Positions 8,496-15,473 of a stretch of 64,000 nt of DNA are shown here, in pieces (within the stretch, counting starts at the first letter, position 1; each line of letters opens with the position of its first letter). The translations under genes and the position numbers were made by a program. Source of the stretch: Alkalihalobacterium elongatum (lineage in GTDB: Bacteria > Bacillota > Bacilli > Bacillales > Bacillaceae_F); NCBI RefSeq assembly GCF_019024285.1, contig NZ_WMKZ01000010.1, positions 1 through 64,000 on the forward strand. Reading direction: 5' to 3'. The notes under the pieces were generated by a model. It was not told the origin of the DNA. It was given only the letters and a program-made list of their open reading frames with translations, and made no database searches.

Positions 8496-9098
8496 TTAAT
8501 GATCGTGATTATGTCCTTCGTAATCAGTTGGATTTTGAGCAACCACTTCTTCTCCAGTTTCGATTAGAACTTGTAGTAGAAATTCTTCTGCATGATGCTC
8601 AGTAAATATACGGTATGTTCCAGGTACTTCAATTGTAAAAGTATATGTCGTTTCACCGTTAGGGTTCAATGAAAGTATGTATGCGTATTCGCTTGTCGCT
8701 GTAAAATTTTCACTCGTTATCTCCTCACCACCATCATCCATTACGTGAGCCATGTGATGTTCGAGGTCTTTGATATTACTATCCTCTAATACATAGCCGA
8801 TTAGAATACTTTCATCTCCATGTTCGTTTTTATTAAAATTCAGGGTATAAGTACCAGCCTCAAGATCATAGCTACCAGCCCATTCATATGGCAATTCATG
8901 ATGATGGTCAATTCCGTCTTCTTCTTCATCTTTGTTTTCTTCCGTATTTTCTCCCTCTTCTATCTCGACTTCTTCTTCTCCAACTTCTTCAGCTTGTAAT
9001 TCATCAGGATTGGCGATTTCCGCTACCTCCTCTGTATTACAAGCTACTAAGCTACCAGCAACTAAACAACTTAAAACTCCTGTGTATAATTTTTTCAT
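8496..9098 (-). CDS. His-rich lipoprotein, probable metal-capturing component
   Basis: A 200-residue lipoprotein with lipobox LVAC (cysteine 20). It has a strongly acidic linker (residues 28-63), a beta-rich domain with HHH and EHHMAHVMDD, and a C-terminus ending GHNHDH. The His/Asp/Glu-rich pattern suggests binding of divalent metal at the cell surface. It is the first gene behind the cobalamin riboswitch and directly precedes cbiM, so it probably hands cobalt to the importer. I do not recognise a named family. The low-complexity acidic linker produces spurious antisense frames. Confidence 0.8.
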   Translation of the reverse strand: MKKLYTGVLSCLVAGSLVACNTEEVAEIANPDELQAEEVGEEEVEIEEGENTEENKDEEEDGIDHHHELPYEWAGSYDLEAGTYTLNFNKNEHGDESILIGYVLEDSNIKDLEHHMAHVMDDGGEEITSENFTATSEYAYILSLNPNGETTYTFTIEVPGTYRIFTEHHAEEFLLQVLIETGEEVVAQNPTDYEGHNHDH

Positions 9099-9158
9099 TT
9101 CTCTTCCTCCTAAACTAGTTTTCTTATTTCATAATAAGTTCAGATAAACCATAGGACT

Positions 9159-9189
9159 AAAAAAAAAAGCACTCTCAAATTGAGCGCAT
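9159..9189 (-). terminator. Riboswitch expression-platform terminator
   Basis: On the minus strand GCGCTC pairs with GAGTGC (one G-T pair), followed by ten T residues. It lies between the cobalamin aptamer and the lipoprotein start codon, as expected for transcriptional attenuation when cobalamin is bound. Confidence 0.82.
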
Positions 9190-9283
9190 TAGTGAAAAAA
9201 ACGGCACAAATGAATAAATGTAACAGAACATAACACATTTGCGTCGATCAATCCCTACGCCCCGAAGGTTTGAACAATGTTCA

Positions 9284-9444
9284 GATAGGCAGGTCTCCTG
9301 ACTTATGCTTCGTCCTACTCTGATCCTTCCCATATCAGTAAAGCTGATACAGTGGTTTTCATCATTTCGTCCACATTTACAGTTGCGGGGACAGTTTTGG
9401 ATTCTCACCAAATTCCCTATTAAGTCTTAATTAGACACCTAACT
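9284..9444 (-). promoter_or_regulatory. Cobalamin riboswitch controlling the CbiMQO operon
   Basis: The minus strand carries the cobalamin aptamer in order: AATAGGGAA, GGTGAGAATCC, the CTGTCCCCGCAACTGT box, GACGAA, CCACTG, GGGAAGG, GACGAAGC and the B12 box AAGTCAGGAGACCTGCC. All conserved blocks are intact. It precedes a strong terminator and the lipoprotein gene, so binding of adenosylcobalamin should switch off cobalt uptake. Confidence 0.96.
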
Positions 9445-9480
9445 GAACTAATTATTATGAATATATTAATAACAAAACCT

Positions 9481-9509
9481 ATTAAACAGCTTCTGTCGAT
9501 AATTGTCAA
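9481..9509 (-). promoter_or_regulatory. SigA-type promoter of the CbiMQO riboswitch operon
   Basis: TTGACA, a 17-bp spacer and TTTAAT on the minus strand, about 35 bp upstream of the aptamer. The rest of the divergent interval 9445-9761 is AT-rich, with no gene that I can see. Confidence 0.75.
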
Positions 9510-9705
9510 TGGTTTACATACGTTTTTTCCGTATATTGCTTCACAGTTTTTATATAGATTATTGAAGCAACAGGCTTTTCAGCTTAAAATTTTTATGACA
9601 GAAAATCTCACATACATACATTAATTACATAGACTACTAAATACTAACATCTTTTACACTTTAAAATATTAAAACAAGTTTTAAATATTGATAATAGACA
9701 AAGAT

Positions 9706-9735
9706 TTGACAAAATTGAGAAACTAATGTTTTAAT
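9706..9735 (+). promoter_or_regulatory. SigA-type promoter of the OFA transporter riboswitch
   Basis: TTGACA with a 17-18 bp spacer and TTTAAT, about 27 bp before the aptamer. It is nearly identical to the divergent promoter at 9481-9509. Confidence 0.72.
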
Positions 9736-9761
9736 AGTCATAATTCACTAAATAATCAGTC

Positions 9762-9930
9762 TTAAAGGTGCCGATTTTTGGTTAAAAGGGAATCTGGTGA
9801 AAGTCCAGAGCTGCCCCCGCAACTGTTAGTGTAGACGAAATGACATATTCCACTGCATTGAATGGTATAAAGCCACCGATGTGGGAAGGGTCAAAGTAGA
9901 AGAAAACACGAGTCAGGAAACCTGCCTTTT
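9762..9930 (+). promoter_or_regulatory. Cobalamin riboswitch controlling an OFA-family transporter
   Basis: A second complete cobalamin aptamer, on the plus strand: AAAAGGGAATCTGGTGA, AAGTCCAGAGCTG, CCCCCGCAACTG, GACGAAAT, a CCACTG arm, GCCACCGATGTGGGAAGG and the B12 box GAGTCAGGAAACCTGCC. It is followed by a terminator at 10051 and then the transporter gene. Confidence 0.96.
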
Positions 9931-10050
9931 TGTACAAAACCACATTTCTTCGGGGATGGAGAATTTGGGAAACACAGCTAAAAAACGGTTATTACATTTC
10001 ATTTTTGTAAAGACCATTTTTAAAATTCACCATTTGTGTTGTCCAAGTTC

Positions 10051-10077
10051 AACTCTCCTTCTTAAGGAGAGTTTTTT
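10051..10077 (+). terminator. Riboswitch expression-platform terminator
   Basis: AACTCTCCTT-CTT-AAGGAGAGTT followed by TTTT, about 120 bp after the aptamer and 67 bp before the transporter start codon. Confidence 0.88.
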
Positions 10078-10143
10078 CGTTTTATAGTTAAACAAAAAGG
10101 AGGGTTGAGGTTCGAATTAATTTTTTACTTTAGGAGGATATAT

Positions 10144-11406
10144 ATGAAAAATAAAAATAGATGGTTAATGGCTGTTTCAGCCATTGCAATACACCTTTCA
10201 ATTGGCGCTGCTTATGCTTATAGTGTCTACAAAAGACCATTGACAGAAACAGTCGGTTGGTCTGAAACGAACGTTACATTAGCTTTTACTATTATGATGG
10301 CACTTGCTGGAATGTCTGCAGCGTTATTTGGAAGTTTTGTTGAAAGAAATGGCCCTAGAAAATCGGCTATTGTTGCGGCTGTTTTATTTGGTATGGGCCA
10401 AGCTGGATCAGGTCTTGCAGTTGCTCTTGATTCTTCAATTTTGTTCCTGCTTACATATGGATTATTAAGTGGTTTAGGGTTAGGGATCGGCTATATCTCA
10501 CCTGTTTCGACACTCGTTAAGTGGTTCCCCGACCGCCGAGGATTAGCAACGGGTATGGCTGTTCTTGGATTTGGTACCGGTGCTTTAGCAACAGCTCCAG
10601 TTGCAGCTGTTTTAATAGAGTCTATTACAATTACTAACACATTTTATATTTTAGGAGCAACGTATTTCCTATTAATGATGTTGGGTGCCTCATACATTGA
10701 ACCACCAAAGCCAGGTTGGGTACCAAAAAGTATGGTTAAGGCCATTTCAAGTGGCCAGAATTTGATAAAAAAAGACTTACGTCAACTTACGGCAAAACAA
10801 GCAGTAAAAACGAAACATTTCTGGATGTTATGGTCGATGATGCTTATCAATGTTAGTGCTGGTATTATGATGATTTCGGTTGCCTCACCGATGGCACAAG
10901 ATGTCGTAGGATTATCCGCTGCCGCAGCAGCTACTATGGTAGGGATTATGGGTATCTTTAACGGTGGTGGTCGATTAGGTTGGGCGGCAGCTTCAGACTA
11001 TCTTGGACGTCATAACGTTTTTTTAGCCTTTTTTATCATTCAAATGATCGCTTTTGCTACTTTACCATTTACAACAAATGCTCTACTATTCCAGTTACTT
11101 ATTTTATTAGTAGTCAGCTGTTACGGTGGCGGTTTCTCTAATCTCCCTGCTTTTATTGGCGACTTGTTCGGTACGAAAGAGCTCGGGGCAATTCATGGCT
11201 ACCTTCTAACGACCTGGTCTCTCGGTGGGATCATCGGACCGTTGATTGTATCCAATATTAGAGCTGCAACTGGCAGTTATATTCCCGTATTTTACGTTTT
11301 TCTTGGTATGATTATGTTAGCTTTTCTTATCTCTTTTTTCCTTCGTAATGATATTGTTAAACTACGCAACCAACACCAACAGCAACAGGAACAAAGTGTC
11401 GGTTAA
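10144..11406 (+). CDS. OFA-family MFS transporter under cobalamin control
   Basis: A 12-helix major facilitator of 420 residues. The early membrane segment AIHLSIGAAYAYSVYKRPL and the conserved acid/glycine loops match the oxalate/formate antiporter (OFA) family, whose members carry small organic anions. The start ATG at 10144 has TTTAGGAGGATATAT directly upstream; an earlier in-frame start at 10105 lacks a site. The C-terminus is Gln-rich. Because the gene lies behind a complete cobalamin riboswitch and faces the cobalt importer, its substrate is probably linked to cobalt or corrinoid metabolism and not oxalate. The true substrate is unknown. Confidence 0.88.
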   Translation: MKNKNRWLMAVSAIAIHLSIGAAYAYSVYKRPLTETVGWSETNVTLAFTIMMALAGMSAALFGSFVERNGPRKSAIVAAVLFGMGQAGSGLAVALDSSILFLLTYGLLSGLGLGIGYISPVSTLVKWFPDRRGLATGMAVLGFGTGALATAPVAAVLIESITITNTFYILGATYFLLMMLGASYIEPPKPGWVPKSMVKAISSGQNLIKKDLRQLTAKQAVKTKHFWMLWSMMLINVSAGIMMISVASPMAQDVVGLSAAAAATMVGIMGIFNGGGRLGWAAASDYLGRHNVFLAFFIIQMIAFATLPFTTNALLFQLLILLVVSCYGGGFSNLPAFIGDLFGTKELGAIHGYLLTTWSLGGIIGPLIVSNIRAATGSYIPVFYVFLGMIMLAFLISFFLRNDIVKLRNQHQQQQEQSVG

Positions 11407-11412
11407 TCATTA

Positions 11413-11455
11413 ATAGCTGGCCCAATAGCTTAATCACGCTATTTGGGTCAGCTAT
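11413..11455 (+). terminator. Stem-loop after the OFA transporter gene
   Basis: ATAGCTGGCCCAATAGC (11413-11429) pairs with GCTATTTGGGTCAGCTAT (11438-11455) with one bulge. The following T run is weak (TTTGTG), so termination may be incomplete. Confidence 0.65.
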
Positions 11456-11590
11456 TTGTGTGAGTAACCAACTTTATTTTCTGGTACGCATCAGTTGAAC
11501 AAAATTGATAGTTTTAATTTTTTATCACGCAAGGTCATTTTGTTTATTTCTATCTTGTTTCGTGCAGAATGAAATATGAGGTGATGCTAT

Positions 11591-11884
11591 ATGAAAATTC
11601 TTATATTAGTAGGAAGTATTTTTGTACCAGGATTTATGATAATTCTTCAGAAAAAATGGAAAAAGCTTCGAATTGTATTTCATTCACTGGCATTAATCGC
11701 ACTGTTGACATTTGGAAACATAGCATCCTATGCAATCTATACGGTATTAAGGGACAATACCGTATTTATGACAAATATTCACGCCCTATTCCTTAACCCG
11801 CTCTTTTTAATCACTGGCGCTTATTTAGCGTTTTATTCTTTATATATCATTGCGTTAAATGCTATTAAAGATTTTGATATGTGA
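11591..11884 (+). CDS. Small membrane protein of unknown function
   Basis: A 97-residue protein with about three hydrophobic helices (residues 2-18, 30-53 and 68-90) and a short basic loop QKKWKKLR. The start ATG follows a good GAGGTGAT ribosome binding site. It has no obvious partner: it stands between the OFA transporter and a sigma factor, each separated by more than 180 bp. I recognise no family beyond generic conserved Bacillus membrane proteins. An overlapping frame starting slightly earlier reads poorly and is rejected. Confidence 0.6.
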   Translation: MKILILVGSIFVPGFMIILQKKWKKLRIVFHSLALIALLTFGNIASYAIYTVLRDNTVFMTNIHALFLNPLFLITGAYLAFYSLYIIALNAIKDFDM

Positions 11885-12103
11885 GAGCGGTGTTTGTAAA
11901 TGTGTGGTGACCTAAGCTAGCTTAATAAAAACATAGGTCGTCAACAAAATTTAATTAAAATAAGTACCATTCTTCACATTTCACCGACGATTTTTTATTT
12001 TCCTAATGATTATTTAACTTTTTTCTCCTAAGGAAACATCAATTTTCACTATATGACTCTTTGACGCTAGTCTATTAAATTTAAAGTACCGGCGGAATAT
12101 TTG

Positions 12104-12119
12104 AGAAAACGCGTTTTCT
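12104..12119. promoter_or_regulatory. 16-bp perfect palindrome before the sigma factor gene
   Basis: AGAAAACGCGTTTTCT is a perfect palindrome ending one base before the annotated start. It could be an operator or affect translation, because it overlaps the place where a ribosome binding site would sit for the GTG start. Confidence 0.45.
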
Positions 12120-12120
12120 A

Positions 12121-12639
12121 GTGGAGAATTTTTTGTATACTTTTAAGCTAACAGCCGATGAAGTGGTTGAACAATATGCTCCAATTGTTAAGAAACAATT
12201 GAAGCAACTTAATGTTTTTAAAGATTATGAAGACTATTATCAAATTGGACTAATTGCATTATGGGAGGCTTATGAACGTTTTGACCCCCAAAAAGGAACG
12301 TTTGCGACTTTTGCCATGAATACTGTCCGGGGAAAACTGCTCACCCAACTCTATAAAGAAAAAACGTATGCAACAAGACATCATATTACCGAGGAAGATT
12401 TTCATCAAATTACCGATCAAAATGTAGCTACCCCACTAGAGAGGGAACTTTTAGCTCCGTATTTAGAAGGGCTTACAGAGAGGCAACAAATCTGGGTAAA
12501 AGAAGCTATAATGGTTGGAAAAGCGACCGCGGATATTGCAAGAGATTACAAGGTAAGTGTGCATACAGTAAGGAGTTGGAAGAAAGGAGCTCTCAAAGTA
12601 TTAAAAACCCGTTTGAAAAGGGAAAGTTTACTAAATTAG
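12121..12639 (+). CDS. Small sigma-70 family RNA polymerase sigma factor
   Basis: A 172-residue alternative sigma factor. Region 2 is clear (YYQIGLIALWEAYERFDPQKG, then FATFAMNTVRGKL) and region 4 forms a helix-turn-helix (TADIARDYKVSVHTVRSWKKGALKVL). It lacks regions 1 and 3, like ECF and phage/competence-type small sigma factors. No anti-sigma gene is adjacent. GTG at 12121 has no ribosome binding site; a TTG at 12133 lies six bases after GGAG and is a credible alternative giving 168 residues. Target genes are not evident. Confidence 0.8.
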   Translation: MENFLYTFKLTADEVVEQYAPIVKKQLKQLNVFKDYEDYYQIGLIALWEAYERFDPQKGTFATFAMNTVRGKLLTQLYKEKTYATRHHITEEDFHQITDQNVATPLERELLAPYLEGLTERQQIWVKEAIMVGKATADIARDYKVSVHTVRSWKKGALKVLKTRLKRESLLN

Positions 12640-12704
12640 TAAAAGTAAATTTCACTTATAAGTATAAGGATTGACTGCGTATAAAGAGAATATAAATATT
12701 AACA

Positions 12705-12737
12705 GCCAACACTTATCCTGAAGTGTTGGCATTTATT
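12705..12737. terminator. Terminator between the convergent sigma and YhfM-like genes
   Basis: GCCAACACTT-ATCCTG-AAGTGTTGGC followed by ATTTATTTATT on the plus strand. A perfect 10-bp stem between convergent genes, so it could serve both. Confidence 0.8.
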
Positions 12738-12746
12738 TATTCTAAT

Positions 12747-13181
12747 TTATTTGAATGACAAAAGAATTTCTCTCAACTCATTAGTTGATTTTACTGTGGT
12801 AACGTAAGTTTGTTTTTCACCAAATATGTAAGTGAGTGTACTTTCTGTCCCCTCTTCCCCCAACCATATGTGGATAGGGTGACTTGGGTAACCTTCTGCA
12901 TAGTTTACGATCATATCAAAATCAGGTGTGGTTTCATTTATATTAATATGTGAAGGTTGTGTGATAGCTGTACGAATCGCTTTCTCAATCCTATTAATAG
13001 ATTGTTGGTCTTTTAAAGTCTTTAAAACATCGTGATTTATTTCTCCTGTTCTTATGGACTTTGAGATTTCAATACTTGAAATTTTTTCGTTCAATAAATC
13101 CATCGTTTCTTCTTGTGTGGAGTCACAGCCTGTTAAAGTAGTTAGGATAATAACAAATAATATAGTACTCAGTAGTTTCAA
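12747..13181 (-). CDS. YhfM-like lipoprotein
   Basis: A 144-residue exported lipoprotein with lipobox LTGC (cysteine at about 19). The remainder, with ISKS near residue 40 and HIWLGEEGTESTLTYIFGE, looks like the YhfM-type domain found in several Bacillus lipoproteins of unknown function. The gene stands alone, 168 bp from the Yxl operon, and converges on the sigma factor gene. I infer membrane anchoring on the outer face; no activity can be assigned. Confidence 0.65.
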   Translation of the reverse strand: MKLLSTILFVIILTTLTGCDSTQEETMDLLNEKISSIEISKSIRTGEINHDVLKTLKDQQSINRIEKAIRTAITQPSHININETTPDFDMIVNYAEGYPSHPIHIWLGEEGTESTLTYIFGEKQTYVTTVKSTNELREILLSFK

Positions 13182-13280
13182 TATAAGTTAGCTCCTGTCT
13201 CTATTTGTTTTTATGTACTTAGGAAACCATGACATACGTAAACATCATTTAAATTTAAGGACTATTTTATTATTGTATAT

Positions 13281-13329
13281 AAAAAAAGCTGCGCTCCTAC
13301 AAGTTTCTTCCACTTAAAGGAGAACAGCT
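13281..13329 (-). terminator. Terminator of the YxlEFG operon
   Basis: On the minus strand AGCTG..CTCCT pairs with AGGAG..CAGCT across a roughly 18-nt loop and is followed by TTTTTTT. Confidence 0.82.
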
Positions 13330-13348
13330 CCAAATAGAATAAGCCACT

Positions 13349-14128
13349 TTATTCTGCTAGTTCTTTCGAGCGTAATATTCTGATCGAACTGTAGATCAAT
13401 ACTGCTAGTAATATCAATGTCACAATCACGGTCAATCCAAAATCAGGGAGAAGCCTCCCTTCCATTAATAAAGAACCGACATTGCCAGTAAGCTGTGCTG
13501 GGCTCCAAGTCATCCATCTTTCAAACGTGTTAGTAATAATAGAAAGAACTATTACAGTCGCAAGTGTAACAAAAGCGACTAAGCCTGGAATGCGGAATAT
13601 AGAATTGAAAAAAATCGTCAGCGTTAAGATAAATATGTACCAGCCAGCAAGTAGCAAGTAGCTTTGGATAAACAGAGTAAATGGAATGGGATCAAATAAA
13701 ATCGAACCGTAATACCAACCAGCGAGATACCCTACAAATAAGGAAATAACGCCGATTAACAGTAACGCCACCCATTTAGCCGTCACATAAGATCCAAACG
13801 GAACAGGTTTCACTAACACCATCCCAGTAACTCCACTTTTTCGTTCACCTGCAATCGTTCCCATAAATGCTAACACTATAATTAGAACACCCAACATATT
13901 TAGTTGTGAAGTGACCATTAATAGTACTTCATTACCCGATGGTAAAGGCATTTCAATAACGGCTCCTTCTGGTAAACCCCCGACAGTATCGAGTATTTGT
14001 GGCATAAAATAACTTGTTAATGGATCTGTCATGCCAAGTAAAAGAAATACAATCGGTAACCAAACCCACTTGAAGTTACGCCACATTTCTAGTAACTCTT
14101 TTGTAAATAACACCCACCACTGCCTCAT
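13349..14128 (-). CDS. yxlG: ABC-2 type permease, YxlG-like
   Basis: A 259-residue ABC-2 permease with six membrane segments, the same length as B. subtilis YxlG. It begins with the amphipathic KELLEMWRNFKW segment and contains GTIAGERKSGVTGMVLVKPV, typical of ABC-2 family exporters. Its ATG overlaps the stop of the ATPase gene (ATGA, 14125-14128), so the two are translationally coupled. In B. subtilis YxlE, YxlF and YxlG follow sigY and modulate sigma-Y activity; here sigY, yxlC and yxlD are absent, so the role may differ. Confidence 0.82.
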   Translation of the reverse strand: MRQWWVLFTKELLEMWRNFKWVWLPIVFLLLGMTDPLTSYFMPQILDTVGGLPEGAVIEMPLPSGNEVLLMVTSQLNMLGVLIIVLAFMGTIAGERKSGVTGMVLVKPVPFGSYVTAKWVALLLIGVISLFVGYLAGWYYGSILFDPIPFTLFIQSYLLLAGWYIFILTLTIFFNSIFRIPGLVAFVTLATVIVLSIITNTFERWMTWSPAQLTGNVGSLLMEGRLLPDFGLTVIVTLILLAVLIYSSIRILRSKELAE

Positions 14129-15033
14129 CCTTTCACCACCTTTACAAACAAATCTTCAAGTGTTGTTTTACCTAATTCAAAGCTTGTAATGGGAATATCA
14201 TGTGTAACAATTTCTTGCAAAAATACGCGCTTGGCTTGGTTTAAATCCGCCACAATGACCTTTGCCTGTTCGTGCTCAAACTCCATTTCCTTAACAAAAT
14301 CAAACTGTCCCCAATATTGTAGATGTGGCTTTGCTATTTCACTAGTATGTATAAAAATAACTGCTTCCTGATGCTGCTTTCGTAATTCTGATAAACTATT
14401 TGCTACTTTAATTTCACCATCACTCAAAATAATAATATCTTCACTAACTTCCTCTGCATCATTAAGGACATGGGTTGAAAATAAAATAGTCGTGTGTGCT
14501 TTAAGCTGTCTAATCATTTCGAGAACTTCACGTCTTCCAAAAGGATCAAGTGCAGACACAGGCTCATCCAACAATAACAGTTTCGGACGATGTATAATCG
14601 CTTGAGCAATTCCTAGTCTTTGCTTCATACCTCCTGAATACTTCCCAATCCGCCGATCTTTTGCATCGTATAATCCAACCATTTCAATGAGTTCTGCTGT
14701 CCGTTCCTTTGCTTCTTCTCGCGATAAATGACATAGTTTACCAGCATATTCCAAAAATTCCTGACCACTCATCCAATTATGGAAAACTGGATACTGGGAT
14801 AAATAACCAATATGATTTCTAAAGTCATCATTTGTACCAAACTCTTCAAATGTAATATTTCCTTCTGTAGGTTTCAATAAGCCAGCAAGCATCTTTAAGA
14901 TTGTCGTCTTACCAGCTCCATTTGGACCGAGTAATGCAACACATCGCCCCTCTTCTAAGGAAAATGAGGTATCTTTAATGACATGATCACTTTGAAAAGA
15001 TTTTGATAAATTGTTAACCTGAAAAAAGGGCAT
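14125..15033 (-). CDS. yxlF: ABC transporter ATPase, YxlF-like
   Basis: A 302-residue ATPase that partners the YxlG-like permease. Walker A GPNGAGKTT, Q-loop LSQYP, signature YSGGMKQRLGIAQA, Walker B LLLLDEP and the H-loop STH are intact; the C-terminal 80 residues are the usual regulatory tail of ABC-2 ATPases. The longer open frame to 15114 is not used: the ATG at 15033 overlaps the yxlE stop (TGATG) and has AAGGAGACAACAG upstream. It is in the middle of the yxlE-F-G operon. Confidence 0.88.
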   Translation of the reverse strand: MPFFQVNNLSKSFQSDHVIKDTSFSLEEGRCVALLGPNGAGKTTILKMLAGLLKPTEGNITFEEFGTNDDFRNHIGYLSQYPVFHNWMSGQEFLEYAGKLCHLSREEAKERTAELIEMVGLYDAKDRRIGKYSGGMKQRLGIAQAIIHRPKLLLLDEPVSALDPFGRREVLEMIRQLKAHTTILFSTHVLNDAEEVSEDIIILSDGEIKVANSLSELRKQHQEAVIFIHTSEIAKPHLQYWGQFDFVKEMEFEHEQAKVIVADLNQAKRVFLQEIVTHDIPITSFELGKTTLEDLFVKVVKG

Positions 15034-15251
15034 CACTGTTGTCTCCTTCCAATAACAAAATACAAAATTGGACCAATAATATTGATAATTAAAATAATGA
15101 GTAACCATAACCATTTAGGTCCATTGGTTGCATCAGCGCGCTTTAAGTCAATTAAAGCAATAATAATTAAAATAACTTGAACAAAAATTAACGGAGCAAT
15201 CAGCATGAAATGCTCTTCAATCGTTTGAAGTATTTCAGTCATTTCTATCAT
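15033..15251 (-). CDS. yxlE: YxlE-like PLDc_N membrane protein
   Basis: A 72-residue protein with two helices: LIAPLIFVQVILIIIALIDL and LWLLIILIINIIGPILYFVIG. The motif with NGPKW, then NIIGPILYFVIGR, is the PLDc_N domain found in YxlE and in many immunity-type small membrane proteins. It is the first gene of the yxlEFG operon and overlaps yxlF by one base. In B. subtilis YxlE contributes to negative control of sigma-Y; with no sigY here, a direct role with the ABC transporter is likelier. Confidence 0.83.
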   Translation of the reverse strand: MIEMTEILQTIEEHFMLIAPLIFVQVILIIIALIDLKRADATNGPKWLWLLIILIINIIGPILYFVIGRRQQ

Positions 15252-15372
15252 CTCCCATTTTAGGTGTTTTTTAAGGAGTTTTTATTATTTGAGGTATTTG
15301 GCTATATTTTACTTTAAACATCAAATAATGATACAAAGGAAATATAAAGACCTTGGGACAAAATCCAAAAAT

Positions 15373-15439
15373 AAAGGTCATCATCATGCCGAATTGACAA
15401 ACTAAAGTCTTGTCAATCATTAAGACTTGTGATGATGAC
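15373..15439 (-). terminator. Two-tier stem-loop after the histidine kinase gene
   Basis: Outer arms GTCATCATCA (15378-15387) and TGATGATGAC (15430-15439) enclose inner arms ATTGACAA and TTGTCAAT. On the minus strand the structure is followed by CTTTATTTTTGG, so it probably terminates the kinase transcript. Confidence 0.6.
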
Positions 15440-15473
15440 TATATACATTTGGAATAAAATTATCAAACTACTA

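Noticed and set aside
8888-9147. Plus-strand frames antisense to the His-rich lipoprotein
   Set aside because: They come from the low-complexity Glu-codon run of the real gene and have Leu/Ser-only composition.
9175-9411. Minus-strand 78-codon frame before the CbiMQO operon
   Set aside because: It lies within the cobalamin aptamer and terminator, which explain the sequence fully.
9881-10087. Plus-strand 68-codon frame before the OFA gene
   Set aside because: It overlaps the second cobalamin aptamer and its terminator.
11569-11796. 75-codon frame overlapping the small membrane protein gene
   Set aside because: The frame at 11591-11884 has a better ribosome binding site and a sensible membrane protein sequence.
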